The notes beneath the pieces were generated by a model that was given only the letters and a program-made list of their open reading frames with translations, was not told the origin of the DNA and did no database searches. From Pseudomonadota bacterium (GTDB lineage Bacteria > Pseudomonadota > Gammaproteobacteria > Xanthomonadales > Xanthomonadaceae): a stretch of DNA of 64,000 bases. The position numbers and the translations under genes were made by a program. The stretch lies in NCBI GenBank assembly GCA_963205495.1, contig CAUJIN010000026.1:1-64000 (forward strand), written 5' to 3'. Shown here one piece after another: positions 50,828-58,768 of this stretch; the first letter of the stretch is position 1, and every line of letters begins with the position of its first letter.

Positions 50828-52125
50828 GCGCGCCCGGGCGCCTGCTGACGCAACGGATCGACGCGCTGCCGGCCGGCGCGCTGTGGGTCGGCTTCAGCGG
50901 CGGGCTGGATTCCACCGTGCTGCTGCACGCGCTGGCGCAGCTTCCGCAGGCGCGCGCGCGCGGGCTGACCGCGCTGCACGTCGACCACGGCAGCAGCGCG
51001 CTGTCGGCGCAGTGGGCCGCGCACTGCCGCGAGGTCGCCGCGCGGCTCGGCGTGGGCTTCCACACGCAGCGTCCGGTGATCGAACAGGTCCAGGCGCTGG
51101 GACTGGAAGCGGCCTGGCGGCGCGCGCGGCATGCGGTCTTCATCGAGCGCCTGCCTTCCCCCGGCGTGCTGGCGCTGGCCCAGCACCGCGACGATCAGGT
51201 GGAAACCCTGCTGCTGCGCCTCCTGCACGGCGCCGGCAGCGAAGGACTGGCGGGAATGCGAGCGCTGCGCCCGCTGCGCGCGGGAGAGAGCGCGCGCTGG
51301 CTGTGGCGACCGCTGCTGGAGCTTCCGCGCGCGGCGCTGGAAGACTACGCGCGCGCCCACGGGCTGCGCTGGGTGGAGGACCCCTCCAACGCCGACCCCC
51401 GCCACGCCCGCAGCCGCCTGCGCGCCGCGGTGCTGCCGGCGCTGCGCGCGGCCTTCCCCGACGCCGACGCGCGCATCGCCGACGCCGCCGCGCGGCTGGA
51501 AGCCGAATCCCGCGTGCTCGACACCGCCGCGCGCGAGCTGCTCGATGCCGCGCTGGATGCGCGCGACCGCAGCCTCGCCTGCGCGCCGCTGCGCGCGGCG
51601 CCCGCGCCTCTCGTGCGCCGCGCCTTCGGGCACTGGCTCGACGCCCTCGGCCTGCCGCGCCCGCCGCCCGGTGTCTGGGCGGTGCTGGGGGAAGATCTGC
51701 TCGACGCGCGTCCGGATGCGTCCCCCGAACTGCACTGGGCCGGCGCGCGCGTGCGCCGCCATCGCGACCGCCTGCACGCCGGCCCGGACGCGGCGGCACC
51801 CGTGCCCGAGCCGACACCGTGGAACGGACTGCAGCCGCTGCCCTGGGTCGGCCGCAGCCTCGCGTTCGAACCGCCGCTGCGCGCCCCGCGCGCCTTCCTG
51901 GTGCGCACGCGCGCCGGCGGGGAAACGCTCGCCCTGCGCGGCCGGCACCGCAGCGTGAAGAAACTCTTGCAGGAAGCCGGCCTGCCGCCCTGGGAGCGCG
52001 CCAGCCTGCCGCTGCTGTTCGACGAAAGCGGAGCGCTGTGCGCGATCGGCGCGCGCTGGATCTCCGATGCCTTCGCGCTGGAGCTGCGGGCGCTGGGCGC
52101 GCGCCTGGCCTTCGATCCCCGTTGA
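50824..52125 (+). CDS. tilS: tRNA(Ile)-lysidine synthase TilS
   Basis: A 433-residue enzyme that attaches lysine to C34 of the tRNA-Ile with a CAU anticodon, changing its identity from Met to Ile; normally essential. The PP-loop [10 protein letters not shown] lies at about 24-33, then [57 protein letters not shown] and [17 protein letters not shown]. The C-terminal TilS domain with [25 protein letters not shown] is present. Start GTG at 50824 overlaps the bpt stop. Arginine- and alanine-rich composition reflects the very high local GC content. Confidence 0.94.
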   Translation: MSAPGRLLTQRIDALPAGALWVGFSGGLDSTVLLHALAQLPQARARGLTALHVDHGSSALSAQWAAHCREVAARLGVGFHTQRPVIEQVQALGLEAAWRRARHAVFIERLPSPGVLALAQHRDDQVETLLLRLLHGAGSEGLAGMRALRPLRAGESARWLWRPLLELPRAALEDYARAHGLRWVEDPSNADPRHARSRLRAAVLPALRAAFPDADARIADAAARLEAESRVLDTAARELLDAALDARDRSLACAPLRAAPAPLVRRAFGHWLDALGLPRPPPGVWAVLGEDLLDARPDASPELHWAGARVRRHRDRLHAGPDAAAPVPEPTPWNGLQPLPWVGRSLAFEPPLRAPRAFLVRTRAGGETLALRGRHRSVKKLLQEAGLPPWERASLPLLFDESGALCAIGARWISDAFALELRALGARLAFDPR

Positions 52126-52195
52126 AACCGCGCACCGCAGAAGCGGCCACCTCTCATTGACCCCCGCCGACGCCCTGTCGCACACTTTCCCCGCC

Positions 52196-52459
52196 ATGCA
52201 GAAACCGCCCGAAAATCCCGACCCGAACGCCCCCAACGCGGTGGCGCAGTTCGAGCAGTCGCTCGACGAGCTCGAATCGCTGGTGCAGCGCATGGAAAAA
52301 GGCGACCTCTCGCTCGACGATTCCCTGGCCGCCTACGAGCGCGGCGTGGGCCTGTACCGCCGCTGCCAGACCGCGCTGGAACAGGCCGAACTGCGCGTGC
52401 GCCTGCTCACCGACCCGCTCGATCCGGACGGCGCCGAGCCTTTCCATGCCCCCGAGTGA
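52196..52459 (+). CDS. xseB: Exodeoxyribonuclease VII small subunit
   Basis: An 87-residue XseB, which joins XseA to degrade single-stranded DNA. The helical hairpin signature is clear: [26 protein letters not shown] then [21 protein letters not shown]. The ATG at 52196 begins MQKPPENP; the longer upstream frame is tilS overlap. It overlaps ispA by 14 nt, the usual xseB-ispA pairing. xseA is not in the window. Confidence 0.94.
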   Translation: MQKPPENPDPNAPNAVAQFEQSLDELESLVQRMEKGDLSLDDSLAAYERGVGLYRRCQTALEQAELRVRLLTDPLDPDGAEPFHAPE

Positions 52460-53333
52460 AACCTCGCCGCGCTGGCGGGCCTGGGTCCAACGCTGCGAAT
52501 CCACGCTGGAACACGCGCTTGACTCTCGCGGCAACGTCGATGCGCGCCTGACGCAGGCCATGGCCCACGCCGCGCTCGGCGGCGGCAAGCGCATGCGCCC
52601 GCTGCTGGTCTACGCCACCGGCGCCGCGCTGGGCGCCGAGGAAGCCGCGCTCGACCTGCCGGCGGCAGCAATCGAACTGGTCCACGCCTATTCGCTGGTG
52701 CACGACGACCTGCCGGCGATGGACGACGACACGATGCGACGCGGCAGGCCCACCGTCCACGTCGCCTACGACGAAGCCACCGCGATCCTCGCCGGCGACG
52801 CGCTGCAGACGCTGGCGTTCGAGCTGCTCGCCCAGACCCCCGTTCCACCCGCCACCGCGCTGGAGATGGTCGGCGCGCTGGCGCGCGCTTCCGGCATGCA
52901 GGGCATGGTGGCCGGCCAGGCCATCGACCTTGCCGCGGTGGGCGCGGCGCTGGATGCCGACGCGCTGCGCCGCATGCACGGCGCCAAGACCGGCGCACTG
53001 ATCCGCGCCGCCGTCGCGCTCGGTGCGCTGGCCGCGCAGGCCGACGCCACCACCCGCGCGGCGCTCGACGACTTCGCCGACGCGCTCGGCCTGGCCTTCC
53101 AGGTCCGCGACGACCTCCTCGACGTGGAAGGCGACCCGGCGCTGCTGGGCAAGACCGCCGGCAAGGACGCCGCCAGCGACAAGCCGACCTATCCCTCGAT
53201 CCTGGGCATGGACGCCTCGCGCGCCCTGCTGCAAGCGCTGGTGCAGCGCATGGAAGCCCGCCTCGCGGACCTGCCCTGCGACACCGCCGAACTGGGGCGA
53301 CTGGCCCGCTTCGCCGCAGCACGCGGGCACTGA
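52446..53333 (+). CDS. ispA: Farnesyl (polyprenyl) diphosphate synthase IspA
   Basis: A 295-residue trans-prenyltransferase that condenses IPP with DMAPP and GPP to farnesyl diphosphate, feeding undecaprenyl phosphate and quinone synthesis. The first Asp-rich motif DDLPAMDDD lies at about 83-91 with the chain-length region HAYSLVH before it, and the second motif [11 protein letters not shown] near 219-229. [10 protein letters not shown] and [10 protein letters not shown] are substrate-binding. In many relatives dxs follows; here the gene is followed directly by a REP hairpin and a pseudogene fragment. Confidence 0.94.
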   Translation: MPPSETSPRWRAWVQRCESTLEHALDSRGNVDARLTQAMAHAALGGGKRMRPLLVYATGAALGAEEAALDLPAAAIELVHAYSLVHDDLPAMDDDTMRRGRPTVHVAYDEATAILAGDALQTLAFELLAQTPVPPATALEMVGALARASGMQGMVAGQAIDLAAVGAALDADALRRMHGAKTGALIRAAVALGALAAQADATTRAALDDFADALGLAFQVRDDLLDVEGDPALLGKTAGKDAASDKPTYPSILGMDASRALLQALVQRMEARLADLPCDTAELGRLARFAAARGH

Positions 53334-53348
53334 AGCCGGCGCGCGGGC

Positions 53349-53370
53349 AGCGCAGCAAGCTGCGCTCTAC
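53349..53370 (-). repeat. GTAG-type REP hairpin, copy 4
   Basis: Identical over 22 nt to copies 2, 3 and 5 (hairpin followed by CTAC). It starts 15 nt after the ispA stop and forms the outer end of the left 116-bp repeat. Confidence 0.8.
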
Positions 53371-53390
53371 GGGTGGGTTTCGGCGGAGGT

Positions 53391-53463
53391 ATCGGCGAGG
53401 GGGATTTCGCCCAGCGCGGCGTCGAGCTTCTCCAGCAACTCCTGCGCGTTGGCGCGGCTGAAG
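53391..53463 (-). pseudogene. Fragment of the class III aminotransferase 3' end
   Basis: Read on the minus strand this encodes FSRANAQELLEKLDAALGEI then PLAD. It is the last 24 codons of the intact aminotransferase gene at 54567, with Phe-to-Leu at one place. The stop codon is changed (ATC on the plus strand where the intact copy has TCA). Sequence to the right, from 53464, no longer matches the gene, so this is a broken duplicate. Confidence 0.8.
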
Positions 53464-53794
53464 CAGCGGAGGCTGCATCACGCACTTGCGACTATCTGCA
53501 CGGGCGGGTTGCGTGTCACCGACAAGATTCAGGCCGCGTGATACTCCCGCCGGGCCTCAATCGCCATCGCTCGAGCGGGGAGGCGAGCGCGCCTGGGCAT
53601 GTCCAGCTCACATAGGAAACCTGCGTCGCCAAACGGAGCTTCCGTCGTGCGGCCCGCGAGGGCCGCCCCGATCTTGCCGACACACCCGCGGCAAAGCGAA
53701 GAAGAGGCCACAGCGCCGGCTTGACGGTGGAAACCACTGCGCAGGTTTCGCCTTGGGTTCCTTCGGAACGGCACCTTGGCGATGCCTCGATAGG
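53464..53794. other. Non-coding left flank of the toxin-antitoxin pair
   Basis: No gene is supported in this stretch. Short frames on the minus strand (ending near 53516-53529) are Arg/Ala-rich and not recognised. GC content is somewhat lower than in the neighbours. This part is unique to the insert between the two direct repeats. Confidence 0.5.
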
Positions 53795-53813
53795 TATACC
53801 CGTTTCGGGTATA
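53795..53813. promoter_or_regulatory. Palindromic operator of the toxin-antitoxin pair
   Basis: TATACCCG TTT CGGGTATA is a perfect 8-bp inverted repeat with a 3-nt centre. TATAGT at 53810-53815 overlaps it and would serve as the -10 element, putting the start of transcription about 5-6 nt before the toxin ATG. It is probably the autoregulatory site for the HTH antitoxin. Confidence 0.75.
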
Positions 53814-53826
53814 GTTTCACGTCGAG

Positions 53827-54210
53827 ATGACGAACATCCTCAAGCGAAAAGACTTTGCGCGCTGGCAGGCCGGCGAGAGGTTGCCAGACGCTGCCTTGTG
53901 CAAGGCGGTCAAGGAGATGGAAGACGGCCTGATCGACGCGGACTTGGGTGGCCTTCTCTGCAAGAAGCGGGTGGCCCGCCCGGGTAGCGGCAAGAGCGGC
54001 GGCTATCGCACGATGCTGTCGGCCAGGATGGGCGGCCGCTATGTGTTCCTGCACGGCTTCCCCAAGAGCGACAGGGCGAACATCACGCAGGACGAGAAGA
54101 AGGCGCTGCAATTTGCCGGCAAGGTTTTTCTGGAACTGCTCGGCGAGGCGTTGTCGAAGGCATTGCAGTCGGGTGTTTTGGTGGAGGTGCATTGTGAGCA
54201 AGATCATTGA
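53827..54210 (+). CDS. HigB/RelE-type toxin
   Basis: A 127-residue putative mRNA interferase of the RelE/HigB-2 type. FARWQAGERLPDAALCKAVKEMEDGLIDADLGG, read in parts, then VARPGSGKSGGYRTMLSARMGGRYVFLHGFPKS is characteristic: the Lys/Arg pairs and the aromatic residues of YVFLHGF are those used by such toxins. NITQDEKKALQFAGKVFLEL is the closing helix. The ATG at 53827 has only GAG in front and a very short predicted leader. The antitoxin starts inside its 3' end (17 nt overlap). Toxin-first order is typical of HigBA-like modules. Composition is less GC-rich than neighbouring genes, consistent with transfer. Confidence 0.88.
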   Translation: MTNILKRKDFARWQAGERLPDAALCKAVKEMEDGLIDADLGGLLCKKRVARPGSGKSGGYRTMLSARMGGRYVFLHGFPKSDRANITQDEKKALQFAGKVFLELLGEALSKALQSGVLVEVHCEQDH

Positions 54211-54496
54211 ATCGCTGCGCGGCGACCTTGCGGCACTCGTCGAGGCTGACGCGATCAACAAGGTGACCATGCGCGAGTTCGACGCGGTCTGCCCGCCGCC
54301 GGTGCGCGAGTTCGGCGCTGCGGACATCAAGCGCCTGCGCGAAAGCCTGAAGTTCAGCCAGCCGGTCTTTGCGCTTCACCTGCATACCTCGGCTTCGACC
54401 GTGCGCAAGTGGGAGCAGGGGGAGACCCAGCCCAGCGGCCCGGCGCTCAAGCTGCTGAACGTCCTCGCCGACAAGGGTTTGCGGGCCATTCTTTGA
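54194..54496 (+). CDS. HigA-type HTH antitoxin
   Basis: A 100-residue antitoxin. The C-terminal half is an Xre-type helix-turn-helix (about 42-98), with IKRLRESLKFSQPVFALHL, then TSASTVRKWEQGETQPSGPAL and KLLNVLADKGL. The N-terminal part (1-40) probably wraps the toxin. The GTG start at 54194 is preceded by GAGG at 5-8 nt and overlaps the toxin's 3' end. As in relatives, it should bind the palindrome at 53795 and repress its own operon. Confidence 0.88.
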   Translation: MSKIIESLRGDLAALVEADAINKVTMREFDAVCPPPVREFGAADIKRLRESLKFSQPVFALHLHTSASTVRKWEQGETQPSGPALKLLNVLADKGLRAIL

Positions 54497-54523
54497 CGGG
54501 ATGAGCGATTTGGCGCCGCGCGG

Positions 54524-54639
54524 CAGCGCAGCAAGCTGCGCTCTACGGGTGGGTTTCGGCGGGGTTTCAGGCGAGCGGGATTTCGCCCAGCGCGGCGTCG
54601 AGCTTCTCCAGGAACTCCTGCGCGTTGGCGCGGCTGAAG
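54524..54639. repeat. 116-bp direct repeat, right copy
   Basis: Right partner of 53348-53463. It carries the REP hairpin and then the intact 3' end of the aminotransferase gene, which reads outward to the right on the minus strand. Confidence 0.85.
54525..54546 (-). repeat. GTAG-type REP hairpin, copy 5
   Basis: Same 22 nt as copies 2-4. It lies 28 nt after the antitoxin stop and 20 nt before the aminotransferase stop codon, so it may act as a 3' hairpin for both converging genes. Confidence 0.8.
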
Positions 54640-55892
54640 ACGACGGGCGGCTTGATCTTGAGCACGTTGTCGTCGGGGCCGTCGGTGGAAAGAAGCACGT
54701 GGCGGGCCTTCATGGCCTCGACCACGGCGCGCACGCGGGCCGAGTCGGGGGCGCGCGTTTCGGGGTCGGTGACGAACTCGGCGCCGATGAACAGCCCGCG
54801 TCCGCGCACCTGGCCGATGCCGGGGTGGCGCGACTGGATCTCGCGCAGGCCGTCCAGGAGGAACGCGCCGACGCGGGCGGCGTTGTCCTGCAGGCCCTCG
54901 TCGCGGATCACTTCGAGCACGGCCAGGCCGATGGCGCAGGAAACGGGGTTGCCGCCGAAGGTGTTGAAGTACTCCATGCCGGTGACGAAGCTGGCGGCGA
55001 CCTCGGGCGTGGTCACCACGGCGCCCAGCGGGTGGCCGTTGCCGATGGGCTTGCCCAGGGTGAGGAGGTCGGGCACGACGCCCTGCCGCTCGAACGCCCA
55101 CAGGGCATCACCCACGCGGCCGAAGCCGACCTGCACCTCGTCGGCCAGGCACAGGCCGCCGGCGGCGCGCACCCGCGCGTAGGCTTCGCGCAGGTAACCG
55201 TCGGGCAGGATGATCTGGCCGCCGCAGCCGAGCAGGGATTCGCAGTAGAAGGCGGCGGGCCGGTGGCCGCGCGCGTGAAGTTCCCCGATGGCGGACTCCA
55301 GCATCGCGCCGTAGCGGGGGCCGGCATCGGCGGCATCGCGGATTTCGCCACGCCAGGCGTCGGGCATCGGCACCACGGCGACGTGGTCGGCCTGCCCTTC
55401 CCCGCCGCAGCCGTTGAACTTGTAGGGGCTCAGCTCGACCATCGAGGGCGAATGGCCGTGATAGGCGTGGTCCACCACGATCACCCCGCGCGCGCGGGTA
55501 TGCGCGCGCGCCAGGCGCAGGGCGAGGTCGTTGGCCTCGGTGCCGGAGTTGGTGAGGAACACTACGGACAGCGGCGCTGGGAGCGTGGCCGTCAGGCGCA
55601 GTGCGTACTCCACGAGGTTGTCGTGCAGGTAGCGCGTGTTGGTGTTGAGCCGCGCCATCTGCTCGGCGCCGGCACGCACCACGCGCGGGTGGCAGTGGCC
55701 GACGTGGCAGACGTTGTTGACCAGATCGAGGTAGCCCTGTCCGTTCTCGTCATACAGCCACACGCCCTCTCCGCGCACGATCTTGAGCGGCTCGCGGTAG
55801 GCCACGCTCAGCGTGGGATTCAGATGCGCGCGGCGCAGGCGCAGCAGCTCGTCCGCGCTGCGGGGCGCGACGGCAATGGCCGGATCAGTCAT
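54567..55892 (-). CDS. Class III PLP aminotransferase / phospho-lyase-like protein
   Basis: A 441-residue fold-type I PLP enzyme. FLTNSGTEANDLALRLARAHT (pyridoxal phosphate cup) and DHAYHGHSP come first. The Asp of CLADEVQVGFGRVG follows, then the catalytic Lys in LTLGKPIGNGHPLGAVVTT, and FNTFGGNPVSCAIGLAVLEVI. This combination, with YCESLLGCGGQIILPDGYL, resembles ethanolamine-phosphate or hydroxylysine-phosphate phospho-lyases (AGXT2L type) more than ornithine or GABA aminotransferases. The partner kinase-fold gene overlaps it by 8 nt. In many bacteria the two domains are fused, and a kinase-then-lyase pathway is the likely arrangement. The substrate is unknown. Its 3' end is duplicated at 53391-53463. 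Confidence 0.85.
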   Translation of the reverse strand: MTDPAIAVAPRSADELLRLRRAHLNPTLSVAYREPLKIVRGEGVWLYDENGQGYLDLVNNVCHVGHCHPRVVRAGAEQMARLNTNTRYLHDNLVEYALRLTATLPAPLSVVFLTNSGTEANDLALRLARAHTRARGVIVVDHAYHGHSPSMVELSPYKFNGCGGEGQADHVAVVPMPDAWRGEIRDAADAGPRYGAMLESAIGELHARGHRPAAFYCESLLGCGGQIILPDGYLREAYARVRAAGGLCLADEVQVGFGRVGDALWAFERQGVVPDLLTLGKPIGNGHPLGAVVTTPEVAASFVTGMEYFNTFGGNPVSCAIGLAVLEVIRDEGLQDNAARVGAFLLDGLREIQSRHPGIGQVRGRGLFIGAEFVTDPETRAPDSARVRAVVEAMKARHVLLSTDGPDDNVLKIKPPVVFSRANAQEFLEKLDAALGEIPLA

Positions 55893-56919
55893 GCGAGGAC
55901 TCCAGGAAAGGTTCGACCAGCGTGCGCGCCTCGACCCGGGACAGCATCCGCAGCAGGCGGCGCATGCCGTCCTGCGAAATGAAGGCGAAGTCGTTGTCGG
56001 GCTGCTCGCGCGCGGCGCGCGCGGCCAGCAGGATGCTCTGGCACAGGCGCGCCAGGATGAAGGCGTGCAGAGATTCCAGTTCGCGCCGCAAAAGCGGCTG
56101 CTCGGCGAGGTAGCCTGCCGAGATGCGCTGCGCGCAGGAAACCGCATCGTCCTCGTACTGCATCGCGTAGGTGCAGGCGATGGCGAGGTCGGAAACGCGG
56201 AAGCTGGTGCAGGTGTCGCCGAAATCGATGATGGCCCCCACGCGCGGCACCTCGGCGTCGATCGCGACGATCACGTTGCCGTCGTTGGCGTCATTGTGCA
56301 GCACCTGGATCGGGAGGCTCTGCCGCCAAGCCGGCAGCTTCGCGCAAAAAGGCTCGGCGTGCAGGCGCACCCGCGCGCGCAGGTCGGCATCGGCGAGCTG
56401 CTCCAGTTCATCGAGCGCCTGCGGCAGGCGCATCAGGTTCCAGTCGTGTTCGCGGGCGGCAGCCGGGTGGTGGAAGTCGGCCAGCCCGCGGGTGAGGCGG
56501 CCCACCGCGCGTCCGAGGCTGCCGTGCAGCGCGGCGCGCGGCGCGGCGGCCAGCCCGCCGATCGCTTCGGCATAGGTGAGGCCGGGAACGAAATCGAGCA
56601 GGCGCACCAGGCGCGTTTCGCCCGCGATCTGCAGGGCGAAGAGGTGCGCGCCGTCGCACGCCGGATGCACGCGCGGACAGCCGAGCGCCGGCTCGCGCTC
56701 GGCCAGGGCCAGCATCGCCTGATTCTCCAGATCCAGCTCCTCGCGCGCCCAGGAGGCGTTGGCGATCTTGAGCACGTAGCGGGAACCGTCCCCGCAGCGC
56801 AGCAGGAAGTTGTGGTCCGAGTGCGAAGGCAGCGCGTGCGCGGCGGCGCGCAGCCCCCAGTGCCGCAGGACGATCGCTTCGGCAGTGGCTTGGGTCAGTG
56901 CGTCCATCGCGGCCTGCAT
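55885..56919 (-). CDS. Aminoglycoside phosphotransferase-fold kinase
   Basis: A 344-residue APH/choline-kinase-fold protein. The nucleotide lobe has NFLLRCGDGSRYVLKIANA, with Lys as the ATP-binding residue. VLHNDANDGNVIV (about 230-242) is the catalytic HxDxxxxN loop, and IIDFGDT the metal-binding Asp motif. It probably phosphorylates a small hydroxylated amine such as hydroxylysine or ethanolamine, providing substrate for the overlapping phospho-lyase-like gene. That is inference from the AGXT2L/AGPHD1 pairing. Start ATG at 56919 or 56907 (MDALTQ). No drug-resistance role is suggested by context. Confidence 0.82.
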   Translation of the reverse strand: MQAAMDALTQATAEAIVLRHWGLRAAAHALPSHSDHNFLLRCGDGSRYVLKIANASWAREELDLENQAMLALAEREPALGCPRVHPACDGAHLFALQIAGETRLVRLLDFVPGLTYAEAIGGLAAAPRAALHGSLGRAVGRLTRGLADFHHPAAAREHDWNLMRLPQALDELEQLADADLRARVRLHAEPFCAKLPAWRQSLPIQVLHNDANDGNVIVAIDAEVPRVGAIIDFGDTCTSFRVSDLAIACTYAMQYEDDAVSCAQRISAGYLAEQPLLRRELESLHAFILARLCQSILLAARAAREQPDNDFAFISQDGMRRLLRMLSRVEARTLVEPFLESSHD

Positions 56920-56974
56920 TGGGAAACCCGAAGGATAATGCGGACCGGGCACCGCGCGCTGCCGACGCGCGCGA

Positions 56975-57313
56975 TCAGCGCATCCCCAGACCGCGCGGCG
57001 CCCCGTTCCAGCCGGCCTGGCTGGCGTATTCGGCCTCGTAGACCTTCAGATCGGCCTGCGAGGCGTACTTGACGTAGTGGATCTTCACCTGCGCCTGCGA
57101 GGCGTAGGGCGCGCGCCACCACAGGGCATCGCCCCGCGCCTGGCTCTGGTAGCGCATCCAGTGGATGCGCAGATCGGCCTCGGAGGCGTATCGGACCCGA
57201 TAGACCTTGAGATCGGCCTGCGAGGCGTAGGGAACCTCGAACACGTCGAGCGCGGAGGCCGGCAGCGTCGCCAGCATTCCGATCGACGCGAAGACCGCAC
57301 GCAGGCGTTTCAT
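56975..57313 (-). CDS. Secreted tandem-repeat protein (DUF6150-like)
   Basis: A 112-residue exported protein. Residues 1-21 are a signal peptide (MKRLRAVFASIGMLATLPASA). The rest is built of six copies of a short unit beginning YASQAD, at Tyr29, 42, 55, 70, 83 and 96, spaced 13 or 15 residues. Each unit has the form Y-x-S-x-A-D-L-K-V-Y plus a short basic turn, suggesting a small beta-repeat. This resembles DUF6150 proteins, whose function is unknown. ATG at 57313 is used; the longer frame overlaps the response regulator gene and is not protein-like. It sits 40 nt after that regulator. Confidence 0.75.
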   Translation of the reverse strand: MKRLRAVFASIGMLATLPASALDVFEVPYASQADLKVYRVRYASEADLRIHWMRYQSQARGDALWWRAPYASQAQVKIHYVKYASQADLKVYEAEYASQAGWNGAPRGLGMR

Positions 57314-57353
57314 GCGCAATCCTCTCCGGCGGGAACGAATGCGGCCACGACGC

Positions 57354-58001
57354 TCACCCGACCAGCCCGCGGCGCGCGGCTTCGAGCGTGGCTTCGGCGC
57401 GGCTTCCCACGGCGAGCTTGCGGTACACATCCTTGAGATAGCCGGCCACGGTATGCGCGGAAATGTCCAGCAGCTGCGCCACTTCCTGCCGGGTCAGGCC
57501 CTTGGCGGTCAGCCGCAGCACTTCGGTTTCGCGCGCCGTGAGTTCTACCTCGCCGTTGGCCGCCGCGGCACCGGGCGCGGCGACGGGCGCGAAGTGGCGC
57601 AGCACCCGGCGCGCGATGGAAGGCGACAGCGGCGGCTGCCCGGCGGCGATGCCGCGCAGCATGTCGGCCAGCGCCTCGTGGCTCTGGTCCTTGAGCACAT
57701 AGCCTTCCGCCCCCGCGTGCAGGGCCGGAAACAGGTGCGCATCGTCGTCGAACACGGTGGCGACCACGCACATGGCGCGGCCGCGCAGCCGTTCGATCAG
57801 GCTCACGCCGGAACCGTCCGGCAGGCCGAGGTCGATCAGCGCCAGCGGCGGCGGCGAAGCGAGGTGTCGGGACGCTTCGGCCAGGCTTGCGGCCTGCTCG
57901 ACCGCAATGCCGGGAAAGGCCAGCGCCAGGGCCCGGCCCAGCCAAGCCCGGCTGGAAGCCAGATCGTCCACCACCAGGGCGCGGGAAAAGGGCGCGTTCA
58001 T
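57354..58001 (-). CDS. NarL/LuxR-family response regulator (two-component)
   Basis: A 215-residue regulator. The receiver has Asp12/Asp13, phosphoacceptor Asp57 in LIDLGLPDGSG, Thr82 and Lys104 in YVLKDQ. The LuxR-type helix-turn-helix covers about 150-210, with LTARETEVLRLTAKGLTRQEVAQLLDISAHTVAGYLKDVYRK read in parts. The ATG at 58001 overlaps the stop of the adjacent kinase by 4 nt, so the two are a coupled pair. Confidence 0.92.
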   Translation of the reverse strand: MNAPFSRALVVDDLASSRAWLGRALALAFPGIAVEQAASLAEASRHLASPPPLALIDLGLPDGSGVSLIERLRGRAMCVVATVFDDDAHLFPALHAGAEGYVLKDQSHEALADMLRGIAAGQPPLSPSIARRVLRHFAPVAAPGAAAANGEVELTARETEVLRLTAKGLTRQEVAQLLDISAHTVAGYLKDVYRKLAVGSRAEATLEAARRGLVG

Positions 58002-58732
58002 GCCGCCGCCTGCGCGCGTTCGATCGGCATCGACAGCAGCACCTTGGTGCCGCCCTCGGTGCCCGGCGTCCAGCGGATGTCGCCCTCCAGTTCGGCGGCG
58101 CGCTCGCGCATCGAGCGCATCCCGGCGCCGGCGCGGCCCGGCGAGGATTCCACGCCCTCGCCGTCGTCGGTCAGCTCCAGCCCGAGCTGGCCTCCGGAAA
58201 AGCGCAGCCGCACGCGCAGCCGCCGCGCCTGCGCGTGGCGGATGACGTTGCTGATCGCTTCGCGCACGATGCGGTGCAGGTGCAGGGCGCGCTCGTTGTC
58301 CAGCGGCGGATCGGGCAGCTCGTCGAGCTCCTGCCACGCAAGCCCGATGCCCACCGCCGCAAGGCGCTGCGCGGCTTCGCCACGAATGTCGGCGAGCACG
58401 TCGCCCAGCGTGCCGGGCGTGCCGCGCGAGCGCGTCACCACGTCGCGCAGGTCCTGCAGGAGCGCGCGGGCCTGATCGGCTTCGCGCGCCGAGGCGGCGC
58501 CGTGGATCAGGCCGAGCAGCTTGGCACCGAGGTCGTCATGCAGATCGGAATAGATGCGCTCGCGCTCGGCTGCGGCGGCTTCGGCGCACAGCGCCGCTTC
58601 GCGTCGAACGCGCTCGGCCTCGGCCTGCTCGCGCACCTGCGCCAGGCGCGCCCGGGCGCGCCTCAGCGCCGCGAGCAGCGCGAGGAGGATCCCTCCTTCG
58701 AGCAGCAGCGCGACAAGCAGGAGGCGATCCAT
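57998..58732 (-). CDS. HisKA_3-type sensor histidine kinase
   Basis: A 244-residue small kinase. One N-terminal membrane helix (about 4-23) leads to a coiled segment and the dimerisation helix with His65 in YSDLHDDLGAKL. The ATPase domain has HRIVREAISNVIRHA (N-box) and LTDDGEGV (G1), and GAGMRSMRERAAELEGD (G2-like). It has no sensory domain, so the signal is likely membrane-linked or carried by a partner. Start ATG 58732 has GGTGG 5 nt upstream; GTG at 58741 is an alternative. Confidence 0.9.
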   Translation of the reverse strand: MDRLLLVALLLEGGILLALLAALRRARARLAQVREQAEAERVRREAALCAEAAAAERERIYSDLHDDLGAKLLGLIHGAASAREADQARALLQDLRDVVTRSRGTPGTLGDVLADIRGEAAQRLAAVGIGLAWQELDELPDPPLDNERALHLHRIVREAISNVIRHAQARRLRVRLRFSGGQLGLELTDDGEGVESSPGRAGAGMRSMRERAAELEGDIRWTPGTEGGTKVLLSMPIERAQAAA

Positions 58733-58768
58733 GGCATCCACCGGCCGCAGCGAACGAGCGGCGGCCGT

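Larger units (their letters stand above)
53348..53463. repeat. 116-bp direct repeat, left copy
   Basis: This stretch matches 54524-54639 base for base over 116 bp except for roughly ten substitutions clustered near 53387-53400. It starts with the REP hairpin and continues into the 3' end of the aminotransferase gene. The pair flanks the toxin-antitoxin insert, with an exact period of 1176 bp. Confidence 0.85.

Noticed and set aside
53516..53774. Minus-strand frames left of the toxin gene
   Set aside because: They are short, Arg/Ala-rich, lack recognised motifs, and conflict with the operator region.
53334..54566. The TA insert considered as a prophage or integron cassette
   Set aside because: No integrase, no attC-like structure and no phage genes; the flanking direct repeats explain it better.
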